DNA of 64,000 nucleotides from Thalassotalea marina (GTDB taxonomy: Bacteria; Pseudomonadota; Gammaproteobacteria; Enterobacterales; Alteromonadaceae). Both the position numbers and the translations under genes were made by a program. The notes beneath the pieces are model-generated. The model was given only the letters and a program-made list of their open reading frames with translations, searched no databases and had not been told where the DNA came from. Positions 1 to 9,920 of this stretch are shown one piece after another (positions within the stretch are counted from its first letter, which is position 1; each line of letters begins with the position of its first letter). The stretch covers positions 496,001 through 560,000 of the forward strand of contig NZ_BNCK01000001.1 in the NCBI RefSeq assembly GCF_014656435.1. The letters run 5' to 3'.

Positions 1-600
1 ATTTCATTATCGCAAACTGCTGAAGGTGCGTTAGATGAATATACAAACACTCTTCAACGTATGCGTACACTTGCGGTACAAGCGTCAAATGGTTCAAACA
101 ACGCGGGTGACAGAACTGCACTTCAGTCTGAATTCAGTGAGTTAAGTACAGAACTTACACGTATCTCAACTCAAACAGAGTTTGGTGGTGTAGCATTATT
201 AGATGGTTCATACAGTGAAGCTTTCCAAATTGGTGCAAACGCTGGACAAACTATCAGTGTAACCGTTAGCCAAAACTTTGATGCTGCAAGCATTGGTATA
301 AGTGCAAGTTTAGCAACTTTTGCCGGTGCTCAATCAGCTATCGGCCAAGTTGACGCTGCATTAACAACGGTTAACTCAACTCGTGCTGACCTGGGTGCTA
401 AGCAAAACCGTTTTGCATCAATTATTCGTAGTAATGACAACACGGCTGAAAACGTATCTGCATCTCGTTCACGTATCGAAGATACTGATTTCGCTGCTGA
501 AACAGCAAGACTTGCAAGAACGTCAGTATTGCAACAAGCGTCAAGCTCTATGTTAGCTCAAGCTAACCAACAGCCTCAAATAGCGTTATCGTTACTGTAA
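1..600 (+). CDS. fliC: Flagellin, C-terminal part (gene begins before the window)
   Basis: This is the filament subunit. The reading frame is open from base 1 in frame 1, so the gene starts upstream and only the last 199 codons are here. The visible part begins inside the D1 helix, with the conserved stretch RMRTLAVQASNG, then FQIGANAGQ, and ends with the D0 helix (SRIEDTDFAAETARLA, VLQQASSSMLAQANQ). The central part is short, typical of a flagellin without a large D2/D3 insertion. Ser and Thr residues are plentiful in the D1 part, where O-linked nonulosonates are attached in other bacteria, which fits the pseudaminate genes nearby. A strong terminator follows the stop codon. Which flagellin paralogue this is cannot be told from the fragment. 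Confidence 0.96.
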   Translation: MSLSQTAEGALDEYTNTLQRMRTLAVQASNGSNNAGDRTALQSEFSELSTELTRISTQTEFGGVALLDGSYSEAFQIGANAGQTISVTVSQNFDAASIGISASLATFAGAQSAIGQVDAALTTVNSTRADLGAKQNRFASIIRSNDNTAENVSASRSRIEDTDFAAETARLARTSVLQQASSSMLAQANQQPQIALSLL

Positions 601-630
601 TTGCCATTAGGGTTCAATTTCGGGTAATCT

Positions 631-659
631 AAATGGCACTCCACGAGTGCCATTTTGTT
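631..659 (+). terminator. Rho-independent terminator of flagellin gene
   Basis: An 11-bp perfect stem (AAATGGCACTC at 631-641, GAGTGCCATTT at 645-655) closes a 3-base loop and runs into a T-rich tail. It lies 30 bases after the flagellin stop codon and before flaG. Any flaG expression from the flagellin promoter would therefore be read-through. Confidence 0.9.
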
Positions 660-683
660 CTATACTAAGGTAGGAGGTTCGTC

Positions 684-1154
684 ATGGTTAGATCAGTATC
701 GGTTGATTTTGCTTTAAGTAACCAGGTATCTGAGCTTGCACAATCGTCTACTCAAAACGATATTAAGCAACAATCAGAGGCCAAGGTTGGTGAAGCTCAA
801 AATGCTACTCAGGTTAATTTTCCTCGAGGAGATCAGGCTGTCGCTAAAAAGGACAATGAGCAAGACGCACTAAGTATCGTTGAGAAACAACAAAAATCAC
901 AACAGGAAGAACAAGAGGAGCTTGAAAAAGCTGTTGAAACTGTTTCTGATTTTATGTCGATGTACAATCGTAATGTTAACTTCTCGTTAGATGAGAAGTC
1001 TGATAAAACTATTATCAAAGTGTTCGATGCTGATAGTAAAGAACTCATTAAACAATTCCCATCTGAAGATCTCATTAAAGTTGCTCAAAAAATCAATGGA
1101 TTGCGTCAAGATCTCGACTTGCAATCTGGTATATTTCTTGATGAGAAAGTTTAA
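684..1154 (+). CDS. flaG: FlaG family flagellar protein
   Basis: FlaG-family protein of 156 residues, found beside flagellin and fliD in polar flagellates and linked to filament length. The first 80 residues are polar, Gln/Glu/Lys-rich and probably disordered. The conserved FlaG domain covers about residues 85-150, with the typical VNFSLDEKSDKTIIKVFDAD segment followed by KELIKQFPSEDLIKVAQKI. A strong AGGAGG ribosome site lies 7 bases before the ATG. It is the first gene of a co-directional set flaG-fliD-fliS-fliT-like with short gaps. No convincing promoter of its own was seen between the flagellin terminator and the start. Confidence 0.93.
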   Translation: MVRSVSVDFALSNQVSELAQSSTQNDIKQQSEAKVGEAQNATQVNFPRGDQAVAKKDNEQDALSIVEKQQKSQQEEQEELEKAVETVSDFMSMYNRNVNFSLDEKSDKTIIKVFDADSKELIKQFPSEDLIKVAQKINGLRQDLDLQSGIFLDEKV

Positions 1155-1187
1155 GGTAAGTCAGTTTTTTCTGACATAGGAGGCGAA

Positions 1188-2552
1188 ATGAATATTACTC
1201 AAGCAGGCATTGGTTCAAAATTAGACCTAGAAGGGATAATTGAGGCCTATATAAATGCTGAAGCTATTCCTAGAGAAATTCGCCTTCAGAGAAAAGAAGA
1301 GCGTCTTAACACGGAGCTGTCTGGTGTTGGCCAATTTAAGTCTGCTCTATCTTCTTTTGAATCTATCCTTAAAAAGTTGTCAGATACTAGTGATTTCAAT
1401 AAACAAAATGTTTCAGTAAGCAATGGTGATATTACTGCTGAAACTAACGGTTTCGCCAGCAATGGTAATTTTGAAATCAATGTAGTGCAATTGGCAACTG
1501 GCAGCAAATACCAGTCTCAACTTGTAACATCTGACCCTACTACCGTAGGCTCTGGCACTTTGACGTTTGATGCCGGTGGTAATTCATTTAATGTCGCTAT
1601 TGATGCAACTGATGATTTAAAAGCTATTCGAGACAAAATTAATGAAGCGTCAGACAATATTGGTATTGTTGCCAACGTAATTAATGTGGATGGCGGCTCA
1701 TATCTTACTTACACGTCAGAGCTGACCGGTGCAACAAATAATTTAACTGTAAGCACTTCAGATGCCTCTTTGGCGGCAATTTCCACTTCGGCAACTCAAA
1801 CCCAAACAGCACAAGACGCGATAATTGAGGTTGATGGCAATAGCGTATCTCAAGCGTCAAACGTATTTAAAAACATCATTGAAGACGTCACTATTACCGC
1901 GGTTAAAGAAACGGCAGGTGATAAATCTCAGTTATCGGTAACTCAAGATAAAGAGAATGGTAAGAAGTTAATTGATGATTTTATTAAAAGTTATAATACA
2001 TTAATCGATAACCTTGATTTTTTATCAGAGCCTGAGAACGGTAAGTTAGCTTTTGATCCAAATATTCGGGCGATAAAAGGTCAGATGAGCACTATAGTAA
2101 TCGATGCTGTTTCTGGTTTATCTGGTTCAATAAGTTCATTAGGTGACATAGGGATAACTCTAAATAAAGATGGTCGCCTTGAAGCATCTAGCATTCCAAT
2201 TGGTACAATGCCGAGCGGTAGTGAAAAACTAGATTCCGCTTTAGAATCAAATCTTGATGAAATTGGCGAGCTTTTTGCTTCTAGTAATGGTGTTACTAGC
2301 CAATTGTTAACACTTGTAGAAAGTTATAATGGCAGTGATGGTAGTTTGACACTCCGAAAAACCTCTTTGAGCGCAGAAGTTAAAGGCTTGGAAGATGAGT
2401 GGCAGGCATTAGAAGACAGGCTGAGAGACTATGAAGATACGTTGCGTAAACGTTTTGCCTTTTTAGATCAAACGGTAGCTGTTTTTAATGCGACTGGAGA
2501 TTTTATTACCAACGCTTTGGCCAATAGCCCAACGAGTAGTAGCAAAAAATAA
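1188..2552 (+). CDS. fliD: Flagellar filament cap protein FliD
   Basis: FliD (HAP2) caps the filament tip and helps exported flagellin fold into place. At 454 residues it is a normal length. The N-terminal helical D0 part includes GIGSKLDLEGIIEAYI and a charged coiled coil (residues about 20-65). The middle is beta-rich and Thr/Ser-rich. The C-terminal part (about 375-450) is a predicted coiled coil containing LRDYEDTLRKRFAFLDQTV, followed by a segment typical of FliD ends. An AGGAGG ribosome site precedes the ATG. It lies between flaG and fliS, the usual order. Confidence 0.96.
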   Translation: MNITQAGIGSKLDLEGIIEAYINAEAIPREIRLQRKEERLNTELSGVGQFKSALSSFESILKKLSDTSDFNKQNVSVSNGDITAETNGFASNGNFEINVVQLATGSKYQSQLVTSDPTTVGSGTLTFDAGGNSFNVAIDATDDLKAIRDKINEASDNIGIVANVINVDGGSYLTYTSELTGATNNLTVSTSDASLAAISTSATQTQTAQDAIIEVDGNSVSQASNVFKNIIEDVTITAVKETAGDKSQLSVTQDKENGKKLIDDFIKSYNTLIDNLDFLSEPENGKLAFDPNIRAIKGQMSTIVIDAVSGLSGSISSLGDIGITLNKDGRLEASSIPIGTMPSGSEKLDSALESNLDEIGELFASSNGVTSQLLTLVESYNGSDGSLTLRKTSLSAEVKGLEDEWQALEDRLRDYEDTLRKRFAFLDQTVAVFNATGDFITNALANSPTSSSKK

Positions 2553-2579
2553 TGAGATCAGTTCTCACGGGAGTTACTT

Positions 2580-3017
2580 ATGAGACAGAACATTAAAGCT
2601 TACAAAAGTGTAAATATTGAAAGCTCAATTTTATCAGCAGATCCTCACCAAATCATCGTCATGATGTTTGATGGTGCGCTTGAAAGCGTTGTTATTGCCA
2701 AAGGTGCCATTGAGCGTAAAGAGCTTGCGCTTAAGAGCACTGCACTCACAAAGGCTGTCAATATATTGACCGCATTAAAAAATGCATTAGATCCAGAAGC
2801 TGCGCCTGCTATCGCAGAGAATTTTGGCTTTCTGTATGATTACTGTATTACCAAGCTAAATGATGCAAGTATTAGTCTAGATATTGCCGCGCTAGATGAA
2901 GTACATGGTTTGTTAAAACCACTAAGAGATGCTTGGAGAGAAATGCCAGAACAAAGTAAACAAGAAGGCTTGTCACTGCTTGATCAAAAGAATGCTAAAG
3001 CTAGTGCGTCAGCTTAA
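2580..3017 (+). CDS. fliS: Flagellar export chaperone FliS
   Basis: FliS binds the C-terminal D0 helix of flagellin in the cytoplasm, prevents early polymerisation and passes flagellin to the export gate. The 145-residue protein has the family's start (YKSVNIESSILSADPHQII) and the MMFDGALE segment, and is helical throughout with no membrane segment. A GGGAG ribosome site lies a few bases before the ATG. Position after fliD is canonical. Confidence 0.96.
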   Translation: MRQNIKAYKSVNIESSILSADPHQIIVMMFDGALESVVIAKGAIERKELALKSTALTKAVNILTALKNALDPEAAPAIAENFGFLYDYCITKLNDASISLDIAALDEVHGLLKPLRDAWREMPEQSKQEGLSLLDQKNAKASASA

Positions 3018-3025
3018 ATGAATTA

Positions 3026-3346
3026 ATGTTGACTTACGATGAAATTCAACAAGTTGATGCTTTATCAAAAGATATTGCATCAGCGATAGAAATTGAATCC
3101 TATGACTTGGCTAGTAATTTATTAACCAAGCGCTTGGCTATACTAAAGATAATAGATGTTAAGGTGAAGGAAGATAATCTTTCAGGGGATTCCTTGACGG
3201 CATATCACGACTTCTTAAGGTCTATTCAGGTATTTGATTTGCCACTGATGCAAGTGGCAACGAACGCTCGACAAAATCACTTAGAAAAATCATCAAAACA
3301 AGCTAAACGCAAAGTTGCGATAAACGCATACAAAAGTCATATTTAA
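3026..3346 (+). CDS. Small FliT/FlaI-like putative flagellar chaperone
   Basis: A 106-residue, mostly helical, charged protein with no membrane segment or signal peptide. Its length, its place just after fliS (8-base gap) and its Lys/Gln-rich C-terminal tail fit the poorly conserved FliT/FlaI group, which acts as chaperone for the FliD cap. I recognise this from context more than from motifs. It ends the flaG-fliD-fliS run and is followed directly by a terminator-like hairpin. Only a weak ribosome site is visible, so translation is probably coupled to fliS. Confidence 0.72.
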   Translation: MLTYDEIQQVDALSKDIASAIEIESYDLASNLLTKRLAILKIIDVKVKEDNLSGDSLTAYHDFLRSIQVFDLPLMQVATNARQNHLEKSSKQAKRKVAINAYKSHI

Positions 3347-3380
3347 ACCTCCGAGCATCAAAAGTCACGCAGAGGTTTTT
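3345..3380 (+). terminator. Terminator-like hairpin after fliS and FliT-like gene
   Basis: A 7-bp stem (AAACCTC at 3345-3351, GAGGTTT at 3372-3378) with a 20-base loop runs into TTTTT. It overlaps the stop codon of the FliT-like gene and separates it from the convergent maf gene. Confidence 0.6.
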
Positions 3381-3442
3381 ATGTGTTCTGATTATTATTT
3401 TCCTTAAAAAGTAATCTAAAACCTTTACTACAACACTAAAAG

Positions 3443-5899
3443 TTAGTGATCAATATTCAAAAAAATCTTCGCTTCACTATCATTTGGGTCAATTGATAAT
3501 ACCTGCTCAAATGCGATTTGAGTTCCTTCAAATATCTCTAAAGAATGATACAGTTTACCAATGCTTCTCCAAGCTTCTTTATCTGTAGGGTTGAGATCTA
3601 AATATTGGCTGTATATTTCAATTGCATCTTTGTTATTACCTTGAACTGAGAGTGCCTTAGCAAGTTGTGGCAAGTAGTTGATATCATGCTGACAGATTAA
3701 TTCAAGATATTTGACAACGAGTTCAATGTTACCCACTTTTGCAGCAACTCCAACAAGCTGCTTGTAGTCGAAAATAGAGAGATGTCGAGGCAGTATTTCT
3801 TGGAAAATACTTAATGCTTTGTTTAAATCGTTTTTTAGTATATTGAGATAAACTAACCCTAATTTATAGGTAGAAATTAAGTAAGGGAGTGGGTTTTGTA
3901 ACTCCTGTAAAGCGTATACTAGGTTTTCGATACCAAGCTTATTGCTCTGTCTAAAATACAGTTCAATTCTAGCTTTAACCAATTCGAATGGTGGATGAGC
4001 TGCTTGTGCTTTTTCTTTTTCTGTACGATGGTTAAATTGTTCCAAAAACGTTCTATTAATAGCTTTAACGCTAGTTTGTTCACTATCTTTTAGCAAGGAA
4101 AACTCTTCCTTTCGGGCCATGTAAATAGTTGAGCGCCCAGTTTCTTCACACTCTTGCCAATAATTAATTAGTTTGTTTGTTTCAATAGTATACGTATATT
4201 CTTCTATACGATTAGTCAGCCTAATTTGCAAAACAGTCAGTTGCTTTATCAATGAGTTGGTGCTTTCGACATAAGCTTGATAGTAAGTTTTTGCAGTTTG
4301 ATAAATTTTTTCATCACTCCATGCTTCAGTATCAGAAGGTTGAACGCATTGAACGAAGTATTTGATACCAAAGGTTTTAACTAATAAAGAGGTAATGGCA
4401 TACTTTCTATTTAAAGTCTGCTCTACTTTGTCCATTTTATTTTTATGCTTTATGCTATCTTGAGTAAAAATGCCTTTGTTGTGATTAAGTGCCTTTATAG
4501 CTAATGCTTTGATTTCTTTGCATTCTTTAATTAAAGAGATAACTTCTTGTCGAATAGTTTGACAATGTTTTATATGAATATCGGTACTATTTTTTTCACT
4601 TAAAGTCTTGAGTAACTTAGACATATTATCGCTAGACTGCGAGAGTGTTATATCATCGGTATTCCTATAAATAATACCACTTGATTTAGCGGCATTTGCT
4701 GACAAATTAAAGATTTTTACGTTATGTTTATTAGCGTGTAAAGCTTGTGTATTTAAAGCTTCTAAAGCGACGAGTAGCTGAATAGTGGTTTCAACATTAT
4801 CGCCAGCATAAGTTTCTACCTGCTTTCCTATACAATTAAAAAAGGAACATAAACTTTGTGCTTCAGCACTTCCGCTAGCGTGTGTATTTCCTTTTTTACT
4901 AAAACATAAATCAACTCCTGCAAGCAATATTTGCTTAAAGCCCATCTCAATAGCTATAGAAAGAGCAGTGTTTGCAACTGTCGGAGGTGTATTGTCAATA
5001 TTATCCTTATTAAATTTGCTGTTCCATGGTACTTTGTTACCCAAGTACATTTTAATATGAGGCCACTGTGCAACAATGGGGGCATAAGTTGTGTTCGCAT
5101 AAATCAGTACTGTAGTTTTAGGAAATAGTAGCATTTCACGACTATTAACAAAGTTTTCCTTTTGAGGGTCAACGGCAAAAACAAAATCAGGAGTTAGGTT
5201 TAGACTCAATAGCTTTTTAGACACTCTTGAAACCGCAAACACGACAAGATTTGCCCGATTTTGTATTACCCAATCTAGGTTGTGATCAAGAGAAGGGCCG
5301 CCGGCTAAAATAATACAAGTCTTGTCTTTAAAAGTATTTTTTAAATACGCGGCTTCTAAAACGTTTTCCCCTGCATTTTTTAAGTGTTGCAAAGCAAAAT
5401 CTTGGTTTGCTAATTCAGCATTGACCCTAAAAATATGAAGATCGAGTTCGTCATTTAATTTAGAGTTGATCAAGTAGTAAGTGCTATCGTGAAGTTCTTG
5501 AGCAGCAAAAGATTTAATCAATTTAACTTGTGATTTATACACGTAAGTAATGATTTGCATTTTATTAACAACATCAAGCCATTCATTTACAGGACAAATT
5601 TTTATTTGTTTACTGCACTGCTCAGGAATTGGCTCTAACATATTGATAATATGCTCTTGTTCTACAAAAAGTATTCGGCAGTCAGGATGAATATCTTTAT
5701 TTAAAACATAATCAACTAGTAGACCCGAGTCAGTACCCGAAAAAATCAAAAAGTGACTTTTTTCTAAAAGAGTCGTTTCTAATATTCGAGGGAATAGCTC
5801 TGATGATTGTTGCTTACTAAATTTATCACCATTAACTGAATAAAGGTAAGGTTCATTAAAGTCACTTATTTGAATCTGTTCTTGGTATAACTCAGTCAT
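3443..5899 (-). CDS. Maf-type flagellin glycosyltransferase with C-terminal TPR
   Basis: Maf proteins (DUF115/MptE-like family) move activated nonulosonate from CMP-sugar onto Ser/Thr of flagellin in the cytoplasm. With the chosen start the protein has 818 residues. The hallmark GGPSLDHN (about 200-207) and PDFVFAVDPQ (about 237-246) are present, then LLAGVDLCFS near 325. The last 150 residues look like tetratricopeptide helices, ending with a clear TPR pair (LDLNPTDKEAW, LSIDPNDSEAK), which may bind flagellin. An upstream in-frame start would give 873 residues but would overlap pseC by 106 bases; the internal ATG at 5899 leaves a 59-base gap and is preferred. The ribosome site is weak. It lies downstream of pseB and pseC on the same strand, which supports a flagellin-specific role. 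Confidence 0.88.
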   Translation of the reverse strand: MTELYQEQIQISDFNEPYLYSVNGDKFSKQQSSELFPRILETTLLEKSHFLIFSGTDSGLLVDYVLNKDIHPDCRILFVEQEHIINMLEPIPEQCSKQIKICPVNEWLDVVNKMQIITYVYKSQVKLIKSFAAQELHDSTYYLINSKLNDELDLHIFRVNAELANQDFALQHLKNAGENVLEAAYLKNTFKDKTCIILAGGPSLDHNLDWVIQNRANLVVFAVSRVSKKLLSLNLTPDFVFAVDPQKENFVNSREMLLFPKTTVLIYANTTYAPIVAQWPHIKMYLGNKVPWNSKFNKDNIDNTPPTVANTALSIAIEMGFKQILLAGVDLCFSKKGNTHASGSAEAQSLCSFFNCIGKQVETYAGDNVETTIQLLVALEALNTQALHANKHNVKIFNLSANAAKSSGIIYRNTDDITLSQSSDNMSKLLKTLSEKNSTDIHIKHCQTIRQEVISLIKECKEIKALAIKALNHNKGIFTQDSIKHKNKMDKVEQTLNRKYAITSLLVKTFGIKYFVQCVQPSDTEAWSDEKIYQTAKTYYQAYVESTNSLIKQLTVLQIRLTNRIEEYTYTIETNKLINYWQECEETGRSTIYMARKEEFSLLKDSEQTSVKAINRTFLEQFNHRTEKEKAQAAHPPFELVKARIELYFRQSNKLGIENLVYALQELQNPLPYLISTYKLGLVYLNILKNDLNKALSIFQEILPRHLSIFDYKQLVGVAAKVGNIELVVKYLELICQHDINYLPQLAKALSVQGNNKDAIEIYSQYLDLNPTDKEAWRSIGKLYHSLEIFEGTQIAFEQVLSIDPNDSEAKIFLNIDH

Positions 5900-5958
5900 G
5901 ATAATGTTTCGTTCTCGTGCTAAATTGTTTGTTAATAAGCAATATCTATTCCTATTTC

Positions 5959-7097
5959 TTAACCCAGCAGGGCACTGGTGACGATATTCAAGTCTTTGTC
6001 TGTTAGTGCAGGATGCATTGGAAGGGTCATTGATATCTGATAATAGTTTTCGGCCTTGGAGCAATAGTGAGAATTGAACCCCAATTGCTGATAAAATGGT
6101 TGCTTGTAAATAGGAATATAGTGTACGTGTGCTTGAATGCCTTGGCTACGTAGTTTAGAGACAATAATCTTTTTGTTAGCCAGAGACCAATCATGAAATT
6201 GCACAATATAAAGATGAAAGCTTGATATGGTGTTATGTTGACGTTTGAGAGGCGCATATTGAGAGCCTTTCAGCAGGGTATCGTATTGGCTAGCAAGTTG
6301 GTGACGTTTATCTATAAAGTTTTCAATCTGCTCAAGCTGAGAGGTACCAAGAGCTGCTTGTATATCGGTCATTCTGTAATTAAAGCCCAGCATACCTTGT
6401 TCATAGTACCATGGTCCATGCTCTGCTCTCATGGCCTCATTGCTATCAATTCCATGACTCCTGAGCTTTCTGAGTTTGTCATGTAATTGGCTTGAGTTAG
6501 TCAGTGCAGCACCGCCTTCTCCTGTCGTGATAATTTTAACTGGATGAAAGCTAAACACTGTAATATCTGAATATTGGCAAGCTCCTACCGGTATATTTTG
6601 GTATTTTCCGCCTATGGCATGACTAGCATCTTCTACAATGCTAAATCCAAAACACTTACTTAGTGCATGAATTTTTTCCATGTCACAGCTTTGTCCCGCT
6701 AAATGCACGGGAATTACCACTTTTGGTAATTTGCCAATCTTTTGGGCATGAATGAGCTTCTCTTCCAATGCATCGACTGACATATTGCCTGTTGCCAATT
6801 CTACATCGACAAAGTCAATTTCGGCACCACAATAAATAGCGCAGTTTGCAGAGGCTACAAAGGATATAGGACTTGTCCAAACGATATCTCCATTTGTAAC
6901 GCCAAGAGCTAAACAAGCGCTATGCAAGGCACTGGTGGCATTGGTAAAGCTAACGGAATATTTGGCACTGCAATAGTTGGCAAGCTTTTCTTCAAAGTGT
7001 TCAACCATTTTACCTTGGGTAAGATGAGAAGAAGATAAAACGTCTAATACTGCTTCTTTGTCTTGTTCTGAGATGATCTGTTGACCATATAAAATCA

Positions 7098-7098
<1 letters not shown>
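5959..7098 (-). CDS. pseC: PseC, UDP-4-amino-4,6-dideoxy-AltNAc transaminase
   Basis: PLP-dependent aminotransferase of the DegT/DnrJ/EryC1 family. In pseudaminic acid synthesis it aminates C4 of the 4-keto sugar made by PseB, using glutamate as donor. The 379-residue protein has the EDASHA motif (about 156-161) and the PLP-binding lysine in SFHPVKIITTGEGG (Lys188), then the conserved GFNYRMTDIQAALG. Its start overlaps the pseB stop by one base (TAATG), so the two are translationally coupled. Context (PseB directly upstream, PseG/H/I across the divergent promoter) makes the PseC assignment firm. Confidence 0.95.
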
Positions 7099-8093
<995 letters not shown>

Positions 8094-8305
8094 TTAAAAC
8101 CTTGTATTTGGTGATAAATCATATATTTCTTATCATATGCTTTAAATATACGTTAGCCCTGACTATTACGAAAGTTATTTTTAGATTTCATCTCCTGACA
8201 ACCTTTAACTTTCAAGGGCAAACGGTACAAGTTTAGGTAAATTACCCAAGTTGGTCTGTAATTTGTATAATTAAAACGTAATGCTTTAAGTTTTATGGAA
8301 ATTTT
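8094..8305. promoter_or_regulatory. Divergent promoter region between pseB and pseF units
   Basis: This 212-base A+T-rich gap separates the leftward pseB-pseC-maf unit from the rightward pseF unit, so it should carry promoters for both. For the rightward unit a perfect -10 hexamer TATAAT lies at 8266-8271, about 35 bases before the GTG start, but the -35 region is poor. For pseB a TATGAT-like -10 can be drawn on the complement, also without a good -35. No clear operator or riboswitch was found. Confidence 0.5.
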
Positions 8306-9919
8306 GTGTCCAAAATAGTTTGTATATTACAAGCGAGAACAAACTCAACCCGTTTACCTGCCAAGGTACTATTACCTGTCGCCGGAATTCCTTTGATTGT
8401 ACTGGCAGCCAAAAGAGCGGCAAATACTGGGCTAGAAGTGGTCGTTGCAACTTCTAATCAAGCCAGTGACGACATGTTGGCCAGTACCCTAAAGCTTGCT
8501 AATGTTAACGTTGTTCGTGGGTCCTTAGACAATACCCTGAAAAGGTTTGTATTAGCGACAGAGCAATATACTGATCAAACCATCATTGTCCGATTAACCG
8601 GCGACAATGTTTTTCCTGATGGTCAATTTATTGATGAGTTAGTTGATTATTATTTACAGTACTCACTTGATTATGTCGGTACAACAGGAGCAGGAAGTGG
8701 TCTGCCATATGGTGTTTCAGCTGAGGTTTTTAAGTTACACCATCTGCGAGAAGCTTATCACAAAGTTAAAGATGATTATTCGAAAGAGCATGTAACGCCT
8801 TTTATTTACGCTACCTATGAAAACCATTTGTGTAAAAAGTATCGTGAGTTAAACATGGAAAGTTTGTCTTGTACTGTGGATACGTTAGATGATTATTTAA
8901 AAATAGCGGCACTATTTGAAGATGTTAGCTCTCCTATTGATATATCCTGGCTTGAACTTAGCGAACGATTAAATAAACAAGCACAAGCACACAAAGCAAG
9001 TAAAATCATGCTTGGTGGCGCTCAGTTAGGGTTAGATTACGGCATTAACAATCAATCTGGAATGATGTCTGTTGATGAACTAAATTTATTTTTAAACACT
9101 GCATATGAAATGGGAATTAAATGCATTGATAGTGCACAAGCCTATGGAGAGAGTGAACAGCGTATTGGTCAGTGTATTCGTTTAATAGATAAACCATTTT
9201 CTATTAATACTAAACTAACGCCTAATTTGCTTCCTTTGACCGACATTAATAAACAGCCGCTTATTGAGCAGGTGAAAGAGTCACTGGCAGAGTCGGTATA
9301 CAACTTAAAAGAAAACCTAAGCTCTTTAATGCTACATAGATTAGAGCATGCCTATCTCGATGACGGGGTGGTTTGGCAATATTTAGTGAATTTAAAAGAG
9401 CAAAAAGAAGTTTTGCAGATTGGTATATCAGTCCAAACACCGGAAGAATTGGAAAGGGCTTTAACATTACCCCAAGTCGATATCATTCAAATGCCATTTA
9501 ATGTGTTAGACCATCGATGGGATGTTGCTATCAACAAAACAATAGAATTAAAAAAGCAGTCTGCTATTTCAATTCACGTGCGCAGTGTCTTCTTGCAAGG
9601 GCTATTAGTTTCTAGTGATCTCATGCATTGGCAAAAAGCTCACCTCAATCAACAAGAAGCCTTAGACGTTTTAACTTGGCTAGATAAAATGGCTCAACAC
9701 TGTCATTGTGACTCCAAGCAGCAGCTATGTTTGGCTTATGTTAATGCACAACCTTGGGTGGATAAGATTGTGTTAGGTATAGACTCTTTGCCACAACTTT
9801 TAAATAACTTGGAAACGTTTCACCAAATAAAATTATCCAAGATGCAGTTAAATGAGATAAGTAAAAACAAGCCTATGTTAGATGAAAAAACGCTGAACCC
9901 TGCACTATGGGAGAGTTAA
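8306..9919 (+). CDS. pseF: PseF-like cytidylyltransferase fused to aldo/keto reductase
   Basis: Two-domain protein of 537 residues. Residues 1 to about 210 are a SpsF/PseF-type CTP transferase: the CTP-binding start ILQARTNSTRLPAKVL (7-22) and RLTGDNVF (96-103). It should activate the nonulosonate as a CMP-sugar. Residues about 232-537 are an aldo/keto reductase with the full tetrad visible: Asp275 and Tyr280 in IDSAQAYGES, Lys303 in NTKLTP, His344 in LMLHRLE. In most pseudaminate loci these are separate proteins or the reductase is absent. The substrate of the reductase is unknown; the acyl-aldehyde genes further down are a possible link. The start is GTG (MSKIV); no in-frame ATG fits. No other pseF candidate is present. 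Confidence 0.86.
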   Translation: MSKIVCILQARTNSTRLPAKVLLPVAGIPLIVLAAKRAANTGLEVVVATSNQASDDMLASTLKLANVNVVRGSLDNTLKRFVLATEQYTDQTIIVRLTGDNVFPDGQFIDELVDYYLQYSLDYVGTTGAGSGLPYGVSAEVFKLHHLREAYHKVKDDYSKEHVTPFIYATYENHLCKKYRELNMESLSCTVDTLDDYLKIAALFEDVSSPIDISWLELSERLNKQAQAHKASKIMLGGAQLGLDYGINNQSGMMSVDELNLFLNTAYEMGIKCIDSAQAYGESEQRIGQCIRLIDKPFSINTKLTPNLLPLTDINKQPLIEQVKESLAESVYNLKENLSSLMLHRLEHAYLDDGVVWQYLVNLKEQKEVLQIGISVQTPEELERALTLPQVDIIQMPFNVLDHRWDVAINKTIELKKQSAISIHVRSVFLQGLLVSSDLMHWQKAHLNQQEALDVLTWLDKMAQHCHCDSKQQLCLAYVNAQPWVDKIVLGIDSLPQLLNNLETFHQIKLSKMQLNEISKNKPMLDEKTLNPALWES

Positions 9920-9920
9920 T

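Noticed and set aside
5900-6064. N-terminal extension of the Maf gene to 873 residues
   Set aside because: It would overlap pseC by 106 bases on the same strand and adds a low-complexity, Cys/Arg/Asn-rich segment; the ATG at 5899 opens on a normal protein sequence.
8252-8266. Sigma-54 promoter before pseF
   Set aside because: TGGTCT-N5-TTGT has the -24 GG but not the -12 GC; the nearby TATAAT is a better candidate.
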